Below, piece after piece: positions 11,492-24,030 of a stretch of 64,000 nucleotides of DNA. A program made the translations under genes and the position numbers. The notes under the pieces are model-generated. The model saw nothing but the letters and a program-made list of their open reading frames with translations, was not told where the DNA came from and did no database searches. How positions within the stretch are numbered: position 1 is the stretch's first letter; each line of letters starts with the position of its first letter. This DNA comes from Thelephora terrestris (Eukaryota; Basidiomycota; Agaricomycetes; Thelephorales; Thelephoraceae): NCBI GenBank assembly GCA_015956445.1, contig WIUZ02000022.1, positions 186,001 through 250,000 of the forward strand, in the 5' to 3' direction.

Positions 11492-11968
11492 ATGTTGCGT
11501 CCCCGGATACACCTCGGAAGCCTTAAAACCCCTAGGTCATGGCGGTCGGCACGACAGAAATCCACCCTTGAAGACCTCACTCAGCAGTCGAGGGTCAGAT
11601 CACCAGAACCGGAACCCCCGACCACGTACAAGTCAGGAATAACCAAGTTCTCAAGGGTCTTACAATGGACGCTGGTACCGGGTGAGTCCTACCATGGACA
11701 CCCAAGCCTGACGCGGTTTGACCCCACGCAAGGCGTGTTTGGATACATGGCCTTCTACGGTGACTTTGGCGAACACGAGCATATATTCAGTCCTGTGAGT
11801 GCCAGGGGTCATGCCCGCCGGACTATTCTGACGTAGGTATCTTGTGGACGGACGCAGTTGAGGAGATGGGTGCAGAAGAGCAAGGACGAATTTTGGCAGC
11901 TTTCTCCAGAGGAAAAGAGGATCCTTCAGAGCGAAACTTTGGGCGATCCGGCAGAGTCGCGGAAGTAG
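11492..11968 (+). CDS. Small protein of unknown function, probable mitochondrial
   Basis: I do not recognise the family. Two exons, 11492-11794 and 11858-11968, join in phase 0 and encode 136 residues. The N-terminus MLRPRIHLGSLKTPRSWR is rich in Arg and Ser with no acidic residues, which is typical of a mitochondrial presequence. The body carries FSRVLQWTLVPGE, FGYMAFYGDFGEHEHIFSP and then a helical charged tail, RRWVQKSKDEFWQLSPEEKR. The splice signals (GTGAGT donor, CGCAG acceptor) and the continuity across the junction support a real gene. It lies between PDX3 and the H15 protein gene, on the same strand. A role as a small inner-membrane or matrix factor is only a guess. The frame extends upstream to an ATG at 11411. 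Confidence 0.5.
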
Positions 11969-12032
11969 CTTAGACGAGATTTATTGTGATAGTTGCTGCA
12001 GCAATGCGAGGTTGGATGGGAGATCGTGAGTG

Positions 12033-13471
12033 TCAGGTGAACTTTTTGATTTCGAAGCGACTGTACATGAACTGTACAGTTTCAACAAATGGCCACCGCA
12101 AGCCCAATCCAACCTTACCACTCGTCATATCAGCAAGGTAACGAATCAGTTTACACCTCGTTTCCACTCCTTGCTAGACGCATCTCCAGTCCTTCCAGAT
12201 GACCCCGAAACAGTCGCCCTCAAACGCACCTACCTCTCCCTCCTCACCAACCAACAGGTGACGGACATCTGCATAACCCTCGACCTCTATGCTCCAACAC
12301 ACATCCGAAACTCGGTATGGCCCTACGATCTAAAGGCCACAATCGCGATTTTACTCGCGAACCAAACAAAACCCGCTCCGTCCGAAAAACCTACCCAAGA
12401 CGATGAACCGAAACCGACTGATGGCTCCGACCAAACCGCAAATGGCTCTGAACCACCTCCGATGGCCTCTCTAGGTCACCCACCTCCCCAGAAACCCCAC
12501 CTAGAGGCGCAGGACCATACCCAACAATCGCAATCTCATCCGCAACCTAACCTTCCACCACCCCCACCCGCCCAACACTACCCGCACCCATCCCCACAAG
12601 TCCCTCCTTACCCTCACGCTCCCTATTACGGTCATGGTCAGTACCATCCACCTAGTATGCCAGGGTTTTTACCCCCTCCGATGCATTACGGTACTATGTA
12701 CACTCGCCCACCCGTAACTCGCCCAGACGGTTCGACTGAGGATCTACCGAGTTATGAGGAAATGATCGTCAACGCTCTGATGGAGCACCCAGATCCGGAG
12801 GGAGCGCCTCCGAAGGATCTGTTCGCATGGATGGCAGCGAGGTATCCCTTGCAGACGAATTTTCGGCCATCTGCAAGTCAGGCGTTGCAAAAGGCATTCA
12901 AGAGGGGTAGACTGGAGAAGGGGCCTGGCGGTAAGTACCGTCTGAATGCGAGCTGGGAAGGAGGATCGGTGGGTGCCTTTTGCTGTCGCCAAGGATTTGC
13001 CTGTTGGGGCTGATGTTCACTGTGTAGACTTCACGTCGAACGACAAGACGTCCACTAACGCATCAGGTCGTCGTCCCCCCTCCACACCAACCATCTCCGT
13101 TTACACAGATTCCTCTCCCTCCCCACGGGCAATTCAATTACCAACACCCTGGGTACCCTGGGCAACAGCATAAACTTGAACATGCGCCTTTGAACCAAGA
13201 CACGTCCGCTGCTTCGACAGTGATCGATGAATCAGGGGAGGGGAGCGATGCATGGGAGGCCGCTCAAAACATTCTCAAAGCTCTCAACTTTGGAGGTCTT
13301 CTCCAACAAGTTGAGCAACAGGCGCAGCAGGCTGCGGCTGTCGAGAAGACTCCAGTGGAGACTTGTCTGGATGTCACACCGATAAAGGACGAGAGAGCTG
13401 CCTTACAGTCCGATCTGGTCCTTCTCGCCGCTCAGTTGGCTGAGGTTTCGGAACGGGGCGACGCAGGTTAA
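12033..13471 (+). CDS. H15 (linker-histone-type) winged-helix protein
   Basis: This is a probable chromatin or DNA-binding protein. An N-terminal helical domain (FDFEATVHELYSFNKWPPQA, then LKRTYLSLLTNQQVTDIC) is followed by a Pro/His/Gln-rich linker with polyproline. A GH1/H15 winged helix then begins at SYEEMIVNALMEHPDPEG and runs through DLFAWMAARYPLQTNFRPSA to KRGRLEKGPGGKYRLN. An intron at 12969-13027 joins the basic motif TSRRTTRRPLTHQ. The C-terminus has a short amphipathic coiled coil (NILKALNFGGLLQQVEQQAQ). The start is unresolved: the frame opens with a GTG at 12030 preceded by an in-frame stop and no in-frame ATG, so a short upstream exon or an unusual start is needed. The family resembles uncharacterised Agaricomycete H15 proteins. 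The single H15 domain and Pro-rich linker make it unlike a canonical H1. Confidence 0.7.
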
Positions 13472-13657
13472 GGGTTCGGGTCGGTATCTTTGGGCACGAT
13501 ATTTGATCAGAGGTTACCTATCTATCGCCTGTATGCTACTTTACTCCACACAGAATGCTGATCGAACACCTCTGTTTCTACACCACTTCGCGGTTTTAAG
13601 GGGGGCCTCTCGGAAATGATGACCCTCAGAAGTGTCTACAACAGGCCGGTATTGCCC

Positions 13658-14024
13658 TCAGGCGAGATAAGCCATAACCAGCTGGTACTCAATGAAAGGG
13701 AGAAGATCATTCTTGGGGTAAGTACGCGGGGTGAAAGATACGGAACCCGGCGGCGTTTTCTCAAATTGGAGTGCGCCGACCTCGGATTCTGAGGTTGTAA
13801 TGCTGGAGGTTGAAAGTTCTGCCTGGCTACGACCTCGTCGGATTTGATTGCCTCCGCGCTTGGTCGCATAATTGCCTGAGAATGAGCGGGCTCAGACCCC
13901 AAGGTAATCGGTCCAGTTCATCGCAGTTGAAAACGAACGGTTTGCCCTGACTGGAGATCACCGGCTATCTAAACGACATCCGACCGGTCGAAATGCAGCC
14001 AAAATATTGTTCCGATTTGCACAT
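13658..14024 (-). CDS. Possible small two-exon protein
   Basis: This is a tentative gene found by joining exons. The downstream exon, 13658-13875, reads in a frame that ends with a protein-like tail: EVGALQFEKTPPGSVSFTPR followed by YPKNDLLPFIEYQLVMAYLA and TGA. A clean CAG acceptor lies just upstream. An upstream ATG exon at 13985-14024 (MCKSEQYFGCIST) joins it in phase, making 85 residues. However, its GTCGGA donor is weak and the 109-nt intron is longer than most in the window, so the first exon may be wrong. I do not recognise the family. The gene would diverge from ATP17 and converge on the H15 gene. Confidence 0.3.
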
Positions 14025-14226
14025 ATCGGTCGAGGAATACAACGAACGCGTGGCAAATGCGTGACTCGAGGTCGCTAACCCGAACGTGGATTGGCCGGGA
14101 AGAATGTAAGCCACGTTGGAAGGCCACGGTTGTTTGCTGTTGTTTGGTGTTTGAAGACGCCGTCGGTAATAGCCGTGAGACTGCAGACTCGTCTTGCAGT
14201 GAGGAAACACACTCTCAGAAATAATT

Positions 14227-14763
14227 ATGCAGCCCTCTCTTGTTCGTCACCAGCTTGGCGGCATCGTTCCACCCAAGGTCGCTTCCCCGACTCTCCTAGT
14301 ACGCCTTGAAAATTCTCCAGTGATTTCGTAACCTCTAACCACACTTCGTTTTCTTCGGTTCAGACCGGAGGGTCGGGAGGAAGCCTTACTCCCCTCGTCA
14401 ACTTTTACTCTAAACTCCCAAAGGGACCAGCTCCTCAGACGAGCTTTGGAGGATTGAAGGCCAAGTTCTTTTCCGGAAAGAACGCGTCTTCCGCCCCAGT
14501 CTTTGCCACGATCCTCGGAATCTTCGCCATCGGTTACACCATCGACTACCAGAGTGCGTATCACGTTCGCTCCGCTGTCCCCATACTCGCTCACACCGCT
14601 TTCGTTCACACTCTATATGATCTGTTATTTGCGGACCGGGTTTCACGTTATATGCAGTGCATCTGAGTGCGTCACGACCTTGAAAGTTTTCGGGTTATGG
14701 AATGACCGCCGCTAACGCTCTTTTTTGTTGTTCTTAGAACACCACAAGAACCACGCTCACTGA
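14227..14763 (+). CDS. ATP17: Mitochondrial F1Fo-ATP synthase subunit f
   Basis: This is a small Fo subunit of the inner-membrane ATP synthase. Three exons (14227-14298, 14364-14553, 14738-14763) encode 95 residues, close to the roughly 100 of yeast Atp17. Exon 1 gives MQPSLVRHQLGGIVPPKVAS. Exon 2 gives LTPLVNFYSKLPKGPAPQTS, a loop and one membrane span (APVFATILGIFAIGYTIDY). The last exon supplies the short His/Lys tail HHKNHAH, which matches the positively charged end of the family. Placement of the last junction (after DYQ) is inferred from phase; an additional tiny exon cannot be excluded because the second intron, 184 nt, is long for this window. Confidence 0.8.
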
Positions 14764-15606
14764 TTCTCGAAGCTAGTTGGAGATTGTAGTGCGGTGCATG
14801 ATTGGTTGAGGAGGGCATTACAAACGTGCATTCATTTGATAATATAGAGGGCAACTCCGCCAAGTCTCACAGCCTGGAGAGGGTACCCTATAATCAGAAA
14901 GCAGCCCCAATATAGAATCGTTCGTTCTTCAGGTCTTAATGTTAGGGGACAGGCCAGTCATTAACGGCGTCAATTACGAGCGCACCGACTGAGGGGCCGT
15001 GATGAACGCTTGGGCCGTCGGTATGCCGGACGCGCACGTACACCGACCGAATGTCCGGCGATGAGCGACCCGAAGGCGCGGATGATGCAATGAGCACAAT
15101 TTTGAAATCCTAAGCATTCAGAATTACGCCATGATTCTCCCTTTTCGCCTAAACCTAAATAAAAGGTGTGCTCGTCAGTCAGCGGACGATGTGGTGTGAT
15201 TCTCGGGTCGGACGACAGCGTTACGTCGGTGGAGACACTTCAAAACGTCGGAGAGGCTCCCGGATGGTCAGGCACGTTCGCGCGTGTGGTTGCAGGGATA
15301 CCATCAATACAGTCAAGAGGAGTGGAAGGGTTGATAGCCGCGCCGAAGGTTTCCGCAGACTTTTGCACTCGTGATCACGGAGGGGTCGTCCCATGAAAGA
15401 TGGGCTCGAGGCTGCGTCACTGAGCGGTCAGCTGACGGGGTACATACAGGAAAACATGTTGATTGATGGCTAAGATACAGGTGACAACAAGTATATGGAC
15501 AATGCAATGACGGGGGTGGAACAAGTGGAGGGTAGTGCACGTTCGCGATGAGGAACAAGACCGGACGGGTATGCGGCGGGACAGGGCGCGCGGTCGTTTT
15601 GGGCTG
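14764..15606. other. Intergenic region, no gene seen
   Basis: This 843-bp stretch follows ATP17 on the plus strand and the 3' end of the Cys/His-rich gene on the minus strand. Open frames on both strands are short and show no domain or plausible exon join. It should contain both 3' untranslated regions. Confidence 0.45.
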
Positions 15607-16048
15607 TCAGGTGGAGACCCGCCTGGCCGCTGCGGCTCGACAAGCGAAACAGTAGTCGTCGACTTTGTCGATGTCTTGTTGGAGTTCGTCCCCGAACGTC
15701 TGCGAATAGGTGTACGGTAATCGAGATCAGCAATCGCGGTGTCCACCCGAGCAAGGCGCGATCGGCATCCCCGTGTCGCGCGGCGTACCTTTGTGCATCT
15801 CGTGTGGTTCTTGCAAGGGTTTACGTGCTTGATGCTTTTCTCGCAGTGAGCGCGGTTGCAGTCTATGATTGCGACAATCATGTGTCTTTGGAAATGCTAT
15901 ACGAGAGAGCATGAGATGGATGCAACGGTTTCTGTCGAGCGGCTCACACCACACTTTGACCATCGGGTTCCTTCACTGTGCGAGTGCTCGTGGTCAACGC
16001 GTTGTTGGGTCAGAAGGGAGGAGAGACGTACGCGATCCTGCGGCACAT
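15607..16048 (-). CDS. 81-residue Cys/His-rich small protein, four exons
   Basis: This gene appears only when four short exons are joined: 16032-16048, 15948-15975, 15789-15896 and 15607-15699. Every junction keeps phase and uses GT-AG with good donors (GTACGT, GTGAGC, GTACGC). The product starts [20 protein letters not shown]. It continues with a Cys/His cluster (DCNRAHCEKSIKHVNPC, then NHTRC) and a helical tail (TFGDELQQDIDKVDDYCFAC). Eight cysteines plus several histidines suggest zinc binding. I recall similar small MC...CGH proteins in mushroom-forming fungi but cannot name a characterised family, and no function is known to me. There is no signal peptide, so it is probably intracellular. 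A TATA-like element lies at 16141-16147 upstream of its start. Confidence 0.6.
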
Positions 16049-16140
16049 TCTGTAGGCGTTTGGAAGAAGGGGGAGAACAGGTAGAGGAGGGGAAGGGGGA
16101 GAGGCGGTATTAAATGCCCATGGTTGCGAAATTGCCGAGA

Positions 16141-16147
16141 ATTTATA
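16141..16147 (-). promoter_or_regulatory. TATA-like element upstream of the Cys/His-rich gene
   Basis: On the minus strand this reads TATAAAT, within tgcTATAAATtc, 93 nt upstream of the ATG at 16048. Position and sequence suit a core promoter element, but the match is short and could be chance. Confidence 0.3.
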
Positions 16148-16250
16148 GCAAGGGAGAGGGAAGCAGTGGGCCAGAGGTGACGGGCGCTGGAAGGCCGAGT
16201 TGTCACTCAATCATCTTTTTTTCCGATTCCTTTGGGCAGCCACCGCCGCC

Positions 16251-16399
16251 ATGGTCCTCTTTTCCCGTAAATCCTCTAATGTATCCTAACTATATTCTTC
16301 CCTATTTCCGAACAAGGCACATACCCCGGTTATCGCCCACAATCCCCTTCACAGCCCCACTTCAAACCGCGCTTTGCCCAAACCAAGTCCAGAGGTTAG
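16251..16399 (+). CDS. Possible 32-residue microprotein, two exons
   Basis: A start codon in a strong context (gccgccATGg) opens an exon of 16 nt (16251-16266). The intron 16267-16316 has a GTAAAT donor, a CTAAC branch-like sequence and an AAG acceptor. Exon 2 continues in phase as TYPGYRPQSPSQPHFKP and ends with TAG at 16397-16399. The product, 32 residues, is basic and Pro/Arg-rich with no known domain. It would share a 202-bp divergent promoter with the Cys/His-rich gene. A longer gene with further exons to the right is possible. The case rests on start context, intron signals and composition only. Confidence 0.3.
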
Positions 16400-17336
16400 A
16401 GAGACCAAGTGCAGGTCACCGGTTCGAGAAACTGTGGCCAAGACCGGTGTTCCCCACTAGAAAAAATGCCGAGTCAGCCCAAATGTACTTGCGCTGCTCA
16501 ATTGTACACGCCATTCATGCGAACAACTGCGTGCATACTGCACCCTTGGCTTGCACCTTGCCGAATTGGTGCGTGGGTCGTATGTCCGTCCGTTCGCGGT
16601 TCAACGCATAACACGGATTCCGGAAGCAAAAGGACCAAGGGGAAAGGGGCCAATTCCCAATTCGCCCATTTTGCGGAGGCTATGCGAGTGCGGCGAGGAT
16701 CAAGCCACAGTTATTTTGTTCAAAGGAAAAGTCTCCTAGCATTCCGCATACACCGCTTTGGCCGTTCGAAAGGAGATTGCGTCAACGATATCTTATCTTA
16801 GACCGTTCTCGTCCATAACACCGCTGCTTGACATGAAGCGATCATCCCTTTCCATTACCTACTACCCCTACGTCCGCCTTTCTCGAGTCGACGGTGACAA
16901 CCAGATAAGCAGACTTCCTCCCCGGTTCACCGCTCCCGACATGCCGCTTGCAGATACACCCTTCGGGTTCTCTGTCTAACGTGACCAAGCTGATCCGTGT
17001 CACTCGAAAGTTTACCGCCTCTTCGGCGTTCTTTGGCTGCTCGTGGCAAAATCTCCCCTTTCCGAAACCCCCCGTGATGCCATGGTCTACGAACGTAACG
17101 ATTGAAAGTTTGGGCGACCGCTAGTCTCGCTAGGCCCATCACTCCGGGTCACCTGAGAGCAGTGACTGCGAACGGGGTCAGCAACCCTCAGGTTTTTCAT
17201 CTTCTCGGCCTTTCCTTTCATATTCGCCAGTGATCGTTCCCATGAATCTATCGTAATCAACACAGGGCCCAGTCGCACACGTTGCAGAGGGAAAAAGCAA
17301 ACACGCGCGTAATAGCATTCCAGAAATCAGAGAGCA
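16400..17336. other. Intergenic region, no gene supported
   Basis: This 937-bp region lies 3' of GPI16 (minus) and 3' of the putative microprotein (plus). Overlapping short frames occur in all phases, but none shows a domain or coherent exon structure. Additional exons of the microprotein gene could lie here. Confidence 0.4.
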
Positions 17337-19352
17337 TCACAATTCACCACCCTTTCCTCCGGTCCTGCCCGCCTCTCGCTCTTCTCCATCTCCAGATTTC
17401 TCGTCACCCTCCATCTTGACCACGATGAATTTCCTCGTGAGAAGATTGAAGATGCTACCGAATATGAACGTGATGAGCGTCGAGCTCATAATGATCACGT
17501 TATACGGCATGCTGAAATCCGGAGTGGCCAGGTCGACCAACAGAATAGGCGTATAAACCCGCTCCACCCCGTCCCACCCTTCCCCATCTGTCCTGATCGG
17601 AACGAATACCGCGGGTGGCAGGTCCCAACCTCTCTGAGCGTCGGGCGGATGTTCCGTATACCGTAAAAACGCCTTCGTCACATCCAGCGTCATATAGACG
17701 GTAGATCTAGCCGGAATCGTCAACGTTGATTGGTACAGCGTCGGTCGCGAGTGAGGGATCGGCGGAGTGAACGTAGCGCCACGCAGTAGGTCACCTGTTC
17801 GTATCCCAACGCCCAAAAGGTACCCCACAATAGGAACACGGTCAGCACGTTCCATTGTCTGGTGTGAAAGGGGATCGAACCTCGCCTCGTGCCGTTACAC
17901 TCGATGCGGAGCGTGTGAAGGTACAACTGAACGAACCATGGCAACGTTTCCAGATATGTCGTTTGCATGTCATCACCCCCATTATTCGTTACGGCAACCT
18001 TCAACGACCCGCGATATTTGTTGACGCTCTCTAGCGTTCTTCGAACCGAAAGTGCGGATACAGGCTCCTGCTTTCCAGTAGCTGCTCATCCGTCAGCAAA
18101 CTTCTGGCAAACGAGCATCACACGGCAATCTCACGGTTTTCGAAAGATGCCTCCTCGTGCCAGCGCATTTCAACGTCTGCAGCTACAAACGCGTGGCGGA
18201 ACCGTTAACGAACCCAAAAAACGGAAAACGAAAAGCAACCGACTGTTGGACACATCAAACACAGCGTACGATCCGTCCACCCTGCTCGGTTGCGGCGTGA
18301 ACAGATGCGGCTGATCTTTTGGAATGGAAACTCGTATCTGACTTGCCGAAGAAACCGGGCAGGATTGCGCGATCTGACGGTCAAAAAGCGATTTCAATGA
18401 CCAATCTTGAGCCAAAAACACTAATAAGCTCTCTCAATTACTCATTACCCAACTGCACAAGACACACCTCGTTTGTTGTTCCACGAATTACGTACTGGAT
18501 CCAGCACAGCTTGGAACGTGAGCCGGACTTGTATCCCAACGTCTTCTTTCCACAGAACGTGGACAGACATCCCGTGCCAGTCCGCGTCAAACAATTTGTG
18601 AGGATTCAGAAGGGTCGCTATCCCAGAAAAAGATTTGCACGGCAAGAGCTTGTAGAATGGCGTTAGGTTCTCCGTGCAGACATGTTCCGATGGAAGGAAC
18701 GCATGTCTCAGGTGATGAGCGTGACCCCAGTCGGGCAGAGATCCCTCTGGTCGGAAAGTCCGTGATGGTGACGTCGTCCGCTGCTCGTCCATCACACCAA
18801 GAGATGCGCAGAACAATCCTGCCAACGCATTACGCAGTCCTTGCCATCGTCGGTCAACTCTGAAAGCCTACGAATTAGCGAGATAGAGGCTAAGAGGGGG
18901 AGGTGAACCCTGCGTACGATGTCGGCGCCCCATCGCCAATCCAGGCCCACAGCTCGCCACCGGTCGCCACGCCTGGTTCGTCTGGCATGCCCCACGTGTC
19001 GTAGTTCCATTTGCCAGCGTTCAGCGACAGATGTAGCTCGGTGATTGCATATTCCCGGAGGATTTGACCGAGAGTGAGCGGGAAAAGGGTATAGTGCTGG
19101 GCTGGGGTTCCGGTTCAATCAACACCCGACCCAAGAACGTTCATACATACAATCGTCGTCTTCACCCAGGAGTTCCGGGTTTCGGGGTGATTTGTTCTCC
19201 AGAGTGGTCGTGAAAGAAAACCGAGCGCTGGTTCGACCGTCCTTCAGAGGGCGTATGACCAGGTCTTCCTCGAAATGTTCTGATTCGATCCTGGGGTCTG
19301 CGTAGACTGACCACACGGCCAAGAGCACGCAGAGCACGCGAGTCAAGATCAT
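17337..19352 (-). CDS. GPI16: GPI transamidase subunit Gpi16/PIG-T
   Basis: This is a subunit of the ER complex that transfers glycosylphosphatidylinositol anchors to proteins. The N-terminus from 19352 is a signal peptide (MILTRVLCVLLAVWSVYA) followed by ESEHFEEDLVIRPLKDGRTS, the typical start of the mature luminal domain. Mid-region pieces include LREYAITELHLSLNAGKWNY, ELWAWIGDG, TPFYKLLPCKSFSGIATLL and RVDGSYAVFDVSNSR. The C-terminus has the family's hallmark PTPDFSMPYNVI-like sequence (ATPDFSMPYNVIIMSSTLIT), then one membrane span (IMSSTLITFIFGSIFNLLTR) and an acidic cytosolic tail. The gene has several short introns. An in-frame ATG lies upstream at 19394, but 19352 places the signal peptide correctly. 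It diverges from AFG2, with 134 bp between start codons. Confidence 0.88.
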
Positions 19353-19486
19353 TTTGGCGGCCAAAGAGTCAGGATGTTCACGAACACATAGCAAGATTCG
19401 TGCAACGGAAGTCGTGGATGCGTCACAGATTTAGACGCCCATATTCACCTTGATCCACCGCACGACGATCACCTGGATATTGGATC

Positions 19487-22423
<2,937 letters not shown>

Positions 22424-22675
22424 ACATCTACAGCCTTGTCTCACCCCTGAGGTTCATTCTTGTGCTTCTCACGGTCGCTCATCCTTGTAAAGACAGAAAA
22501 CTCAGTCCTGGTCCCATTGGCTCTCTGATAGACCTTATAGCCCATACCCCAACATTATACGGGATAGTGTAAAATCGTTATATTGCCCCAAAATGATATG
22601 ATACGCGCGCGTTGTGTGGTCCATCGTGATCCTCTGATACCTGACCCACGCATCCTCTTCTTTCGCTCTCGACAA

Positions 22676-23713
22676 ATGACGACGGCTTTTCGTGACAGAG
22701 TCGCGGAATACATCGTCGGTCTCCAAGATAAGATCGTGGCCGGCCTCGAGCAGCTTGACTTCTCTGCTCCAAAGTTCAAACGCGATAGCTGGACTAGGGC
22801 AGAGGGCGGTCGAGGTCTCTCCTGCGCATTCGCCATACCGAACCCCACGAGATTGGAGGATACGAATACCATACTCGAGAAGGCCGGGGTCAATATTTCC
22901 ATCGTCCATGGATCCCTTCCTCCCGCTGCCGTCAAGCAGATGAAATCTGAGCATGCGACCCTCCCCTGGGATCCAGATTTCGAGGACACGCTCCCCTTCT
23001 ACGCTGCCGGCATCAGCTTGATAATCCACCCCCGAAACCCTCACGCACCGACCGTGCACGCGAACTACCGCTACTTCGAGGTCTGCGATCCGAAAGATCC
23101 CTCAAAAGTCGTCGCTTGGTGGTTCGGAGGAGGATGCGACCTGACTCCGTGCTACATATACGAAGAGGACGCGAGACATTTCCACGAGACCCTTAAAAAC
23201 GCCTGCGACAGAAACGCGCCGGGCGTACTCTACCGTCCCTTCAAGAAGTGGTGCGACAAATACTTTTATATCCCCCACCGGAAAGAAACGAGAGGCATCG
23301 GAGGCATTTTCTTCGACGACCTCAATTCCGCCGATCACCATCTCCTCCCGTCCGAGAACGACCCTTCGTCCAGACCGCGCTCGCAAGAAGAGATCTTCAA
23401 CTTCGTCAAGTCGTGTGGGGATTCGTTCCTACCCTCTTACCTGCCGATCCTCGAGAAGCGGGCCAAGACTCCGTTCAATGAACAACAGAGAAGGTGGCAA
23501 TTGCTCAGGAGGGGGCGCTACGTCGAGTTTAACCTCGTATACGACAGGGGTACCAAGTTCGGTTTGAACACCCCCGGAGCGCGTATTGAAAGCATTCTTA
23601 TGAGTTTGCCTGAGACGGCACGGTGGGAGTACCAATCGGAGATGGGTACAGACCCCGAGAGTGAGGAAGGAAGACTGTTGGAAGTGGTTCGGAATCCGAA
23701 GGATTGGGTGTAA
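22676..23713 (+). CDS. HEM13: Coproporphyrinogen III oxidase (oxygen-dependent)
   Basis: This enzyme converts coproporphyrinogen III to protoporphyrinogen IX in haem synthesis, using oxygen. The single exon gives 345 residues, near the family norm. Signature stretches are WTRAEGGRGLSCAFA, GVNISIVHGSLPP, HPRNPHAPTVHANYRYFE, AWWFGGGCDLTPCYIYEED, DKYFYIPHRKETRGIGGIFF, RRGRYVEFNLVYDRGTKFGL and TGARIES-like TPGARIESILMSLP. I chose the ATG at 22676 (MTTAFRDRVAEYIVG); the frame is open further up to 22583 but that extension looks non-coding. No targeting sequence is present, consistent with the cytosolic enzyme of fungi. Confidence 0.95.
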   Translation: MTTAFRDRVAEYIVGLQDKIVAGLEQLDFSAPKFKRDSWTRAEGGRGLSCAFAIPNPTRLEDTNTILEKAGVNISIVHGSLPPAAVKQMKSEHATLPWDPDFEDTLPFYAAGISLIIHPRNPHAPTVHANYRYFEVCDPKDPSKVVAWWFGGGCDLTPCYIYEEDARHFHETLKNACDRNAPGVLYRPFKKWCDKYFYIPHRKETRGIGGIFFDDLNSADHHLLPSENDPSSRPRSQEEIFNFVKSCGDSFLPSYLPILEKRAKTPFNEQQRRWQLLRRGRYVEFNLVYDRGTKFGLNTPGARIESILMSLPETARWEYQSEMGTDPESEEGRLLEVVRNPKDWV

Positions 23714-24030
23714 ACCTTCGTGAGAGGGGAGGGAGTGCGTTGTGGGAAGCCCTCGTTGCTTGGGTTATCTAGGGTTTATAGATACGGAAACGTCGCAGAA
23801 GTTACAAAGCTTGTATTTGGAAAGATGTACACACAAACTCTGTCATTGTCCAATAATTAGCCAAAGAGAACAGTGAATACGGAAACTTGAAACCAGCAGG
23901 GAGAGAAGATGAACGGTCAGGTCATTTCGTTTGATGTAAATTGGATACATGCTTGCGGAAACGGAAGAGTAAACGGTCGTAATGTGTGTCGTGGGCTATT
24001 CAGTCGTTAGGTCTCCATGCGTTAACACCT
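23714..24030. other. Convergent 3' region between HEM13 and chitin synthase
   Basis: This 317-bp gap separates two genes that end facing each other. It is richer in A/T than the flanks and has no open frame of interest. It should carry both 3' ends. Confidence 0.5.

Noticed and set aside
15417-15881. 154-codon minus-strand frame
   Set aside because: It is a read-through of the third intron of the Cys/His-rich gene; only its first third is true coding sequence, and the rest is in the wrong frame.
16415-16440. tRNA-like B-box (ggttcgaga)
   Set aside because: No A-box, acceptor stem or anticodon arm could be folded around it.
22583-22675. N-terminal extension of coproporphyrinogen oxidase
   Set aside because: It has no targeting character and no family similarity; the ATG at 22676 matches the usual start.
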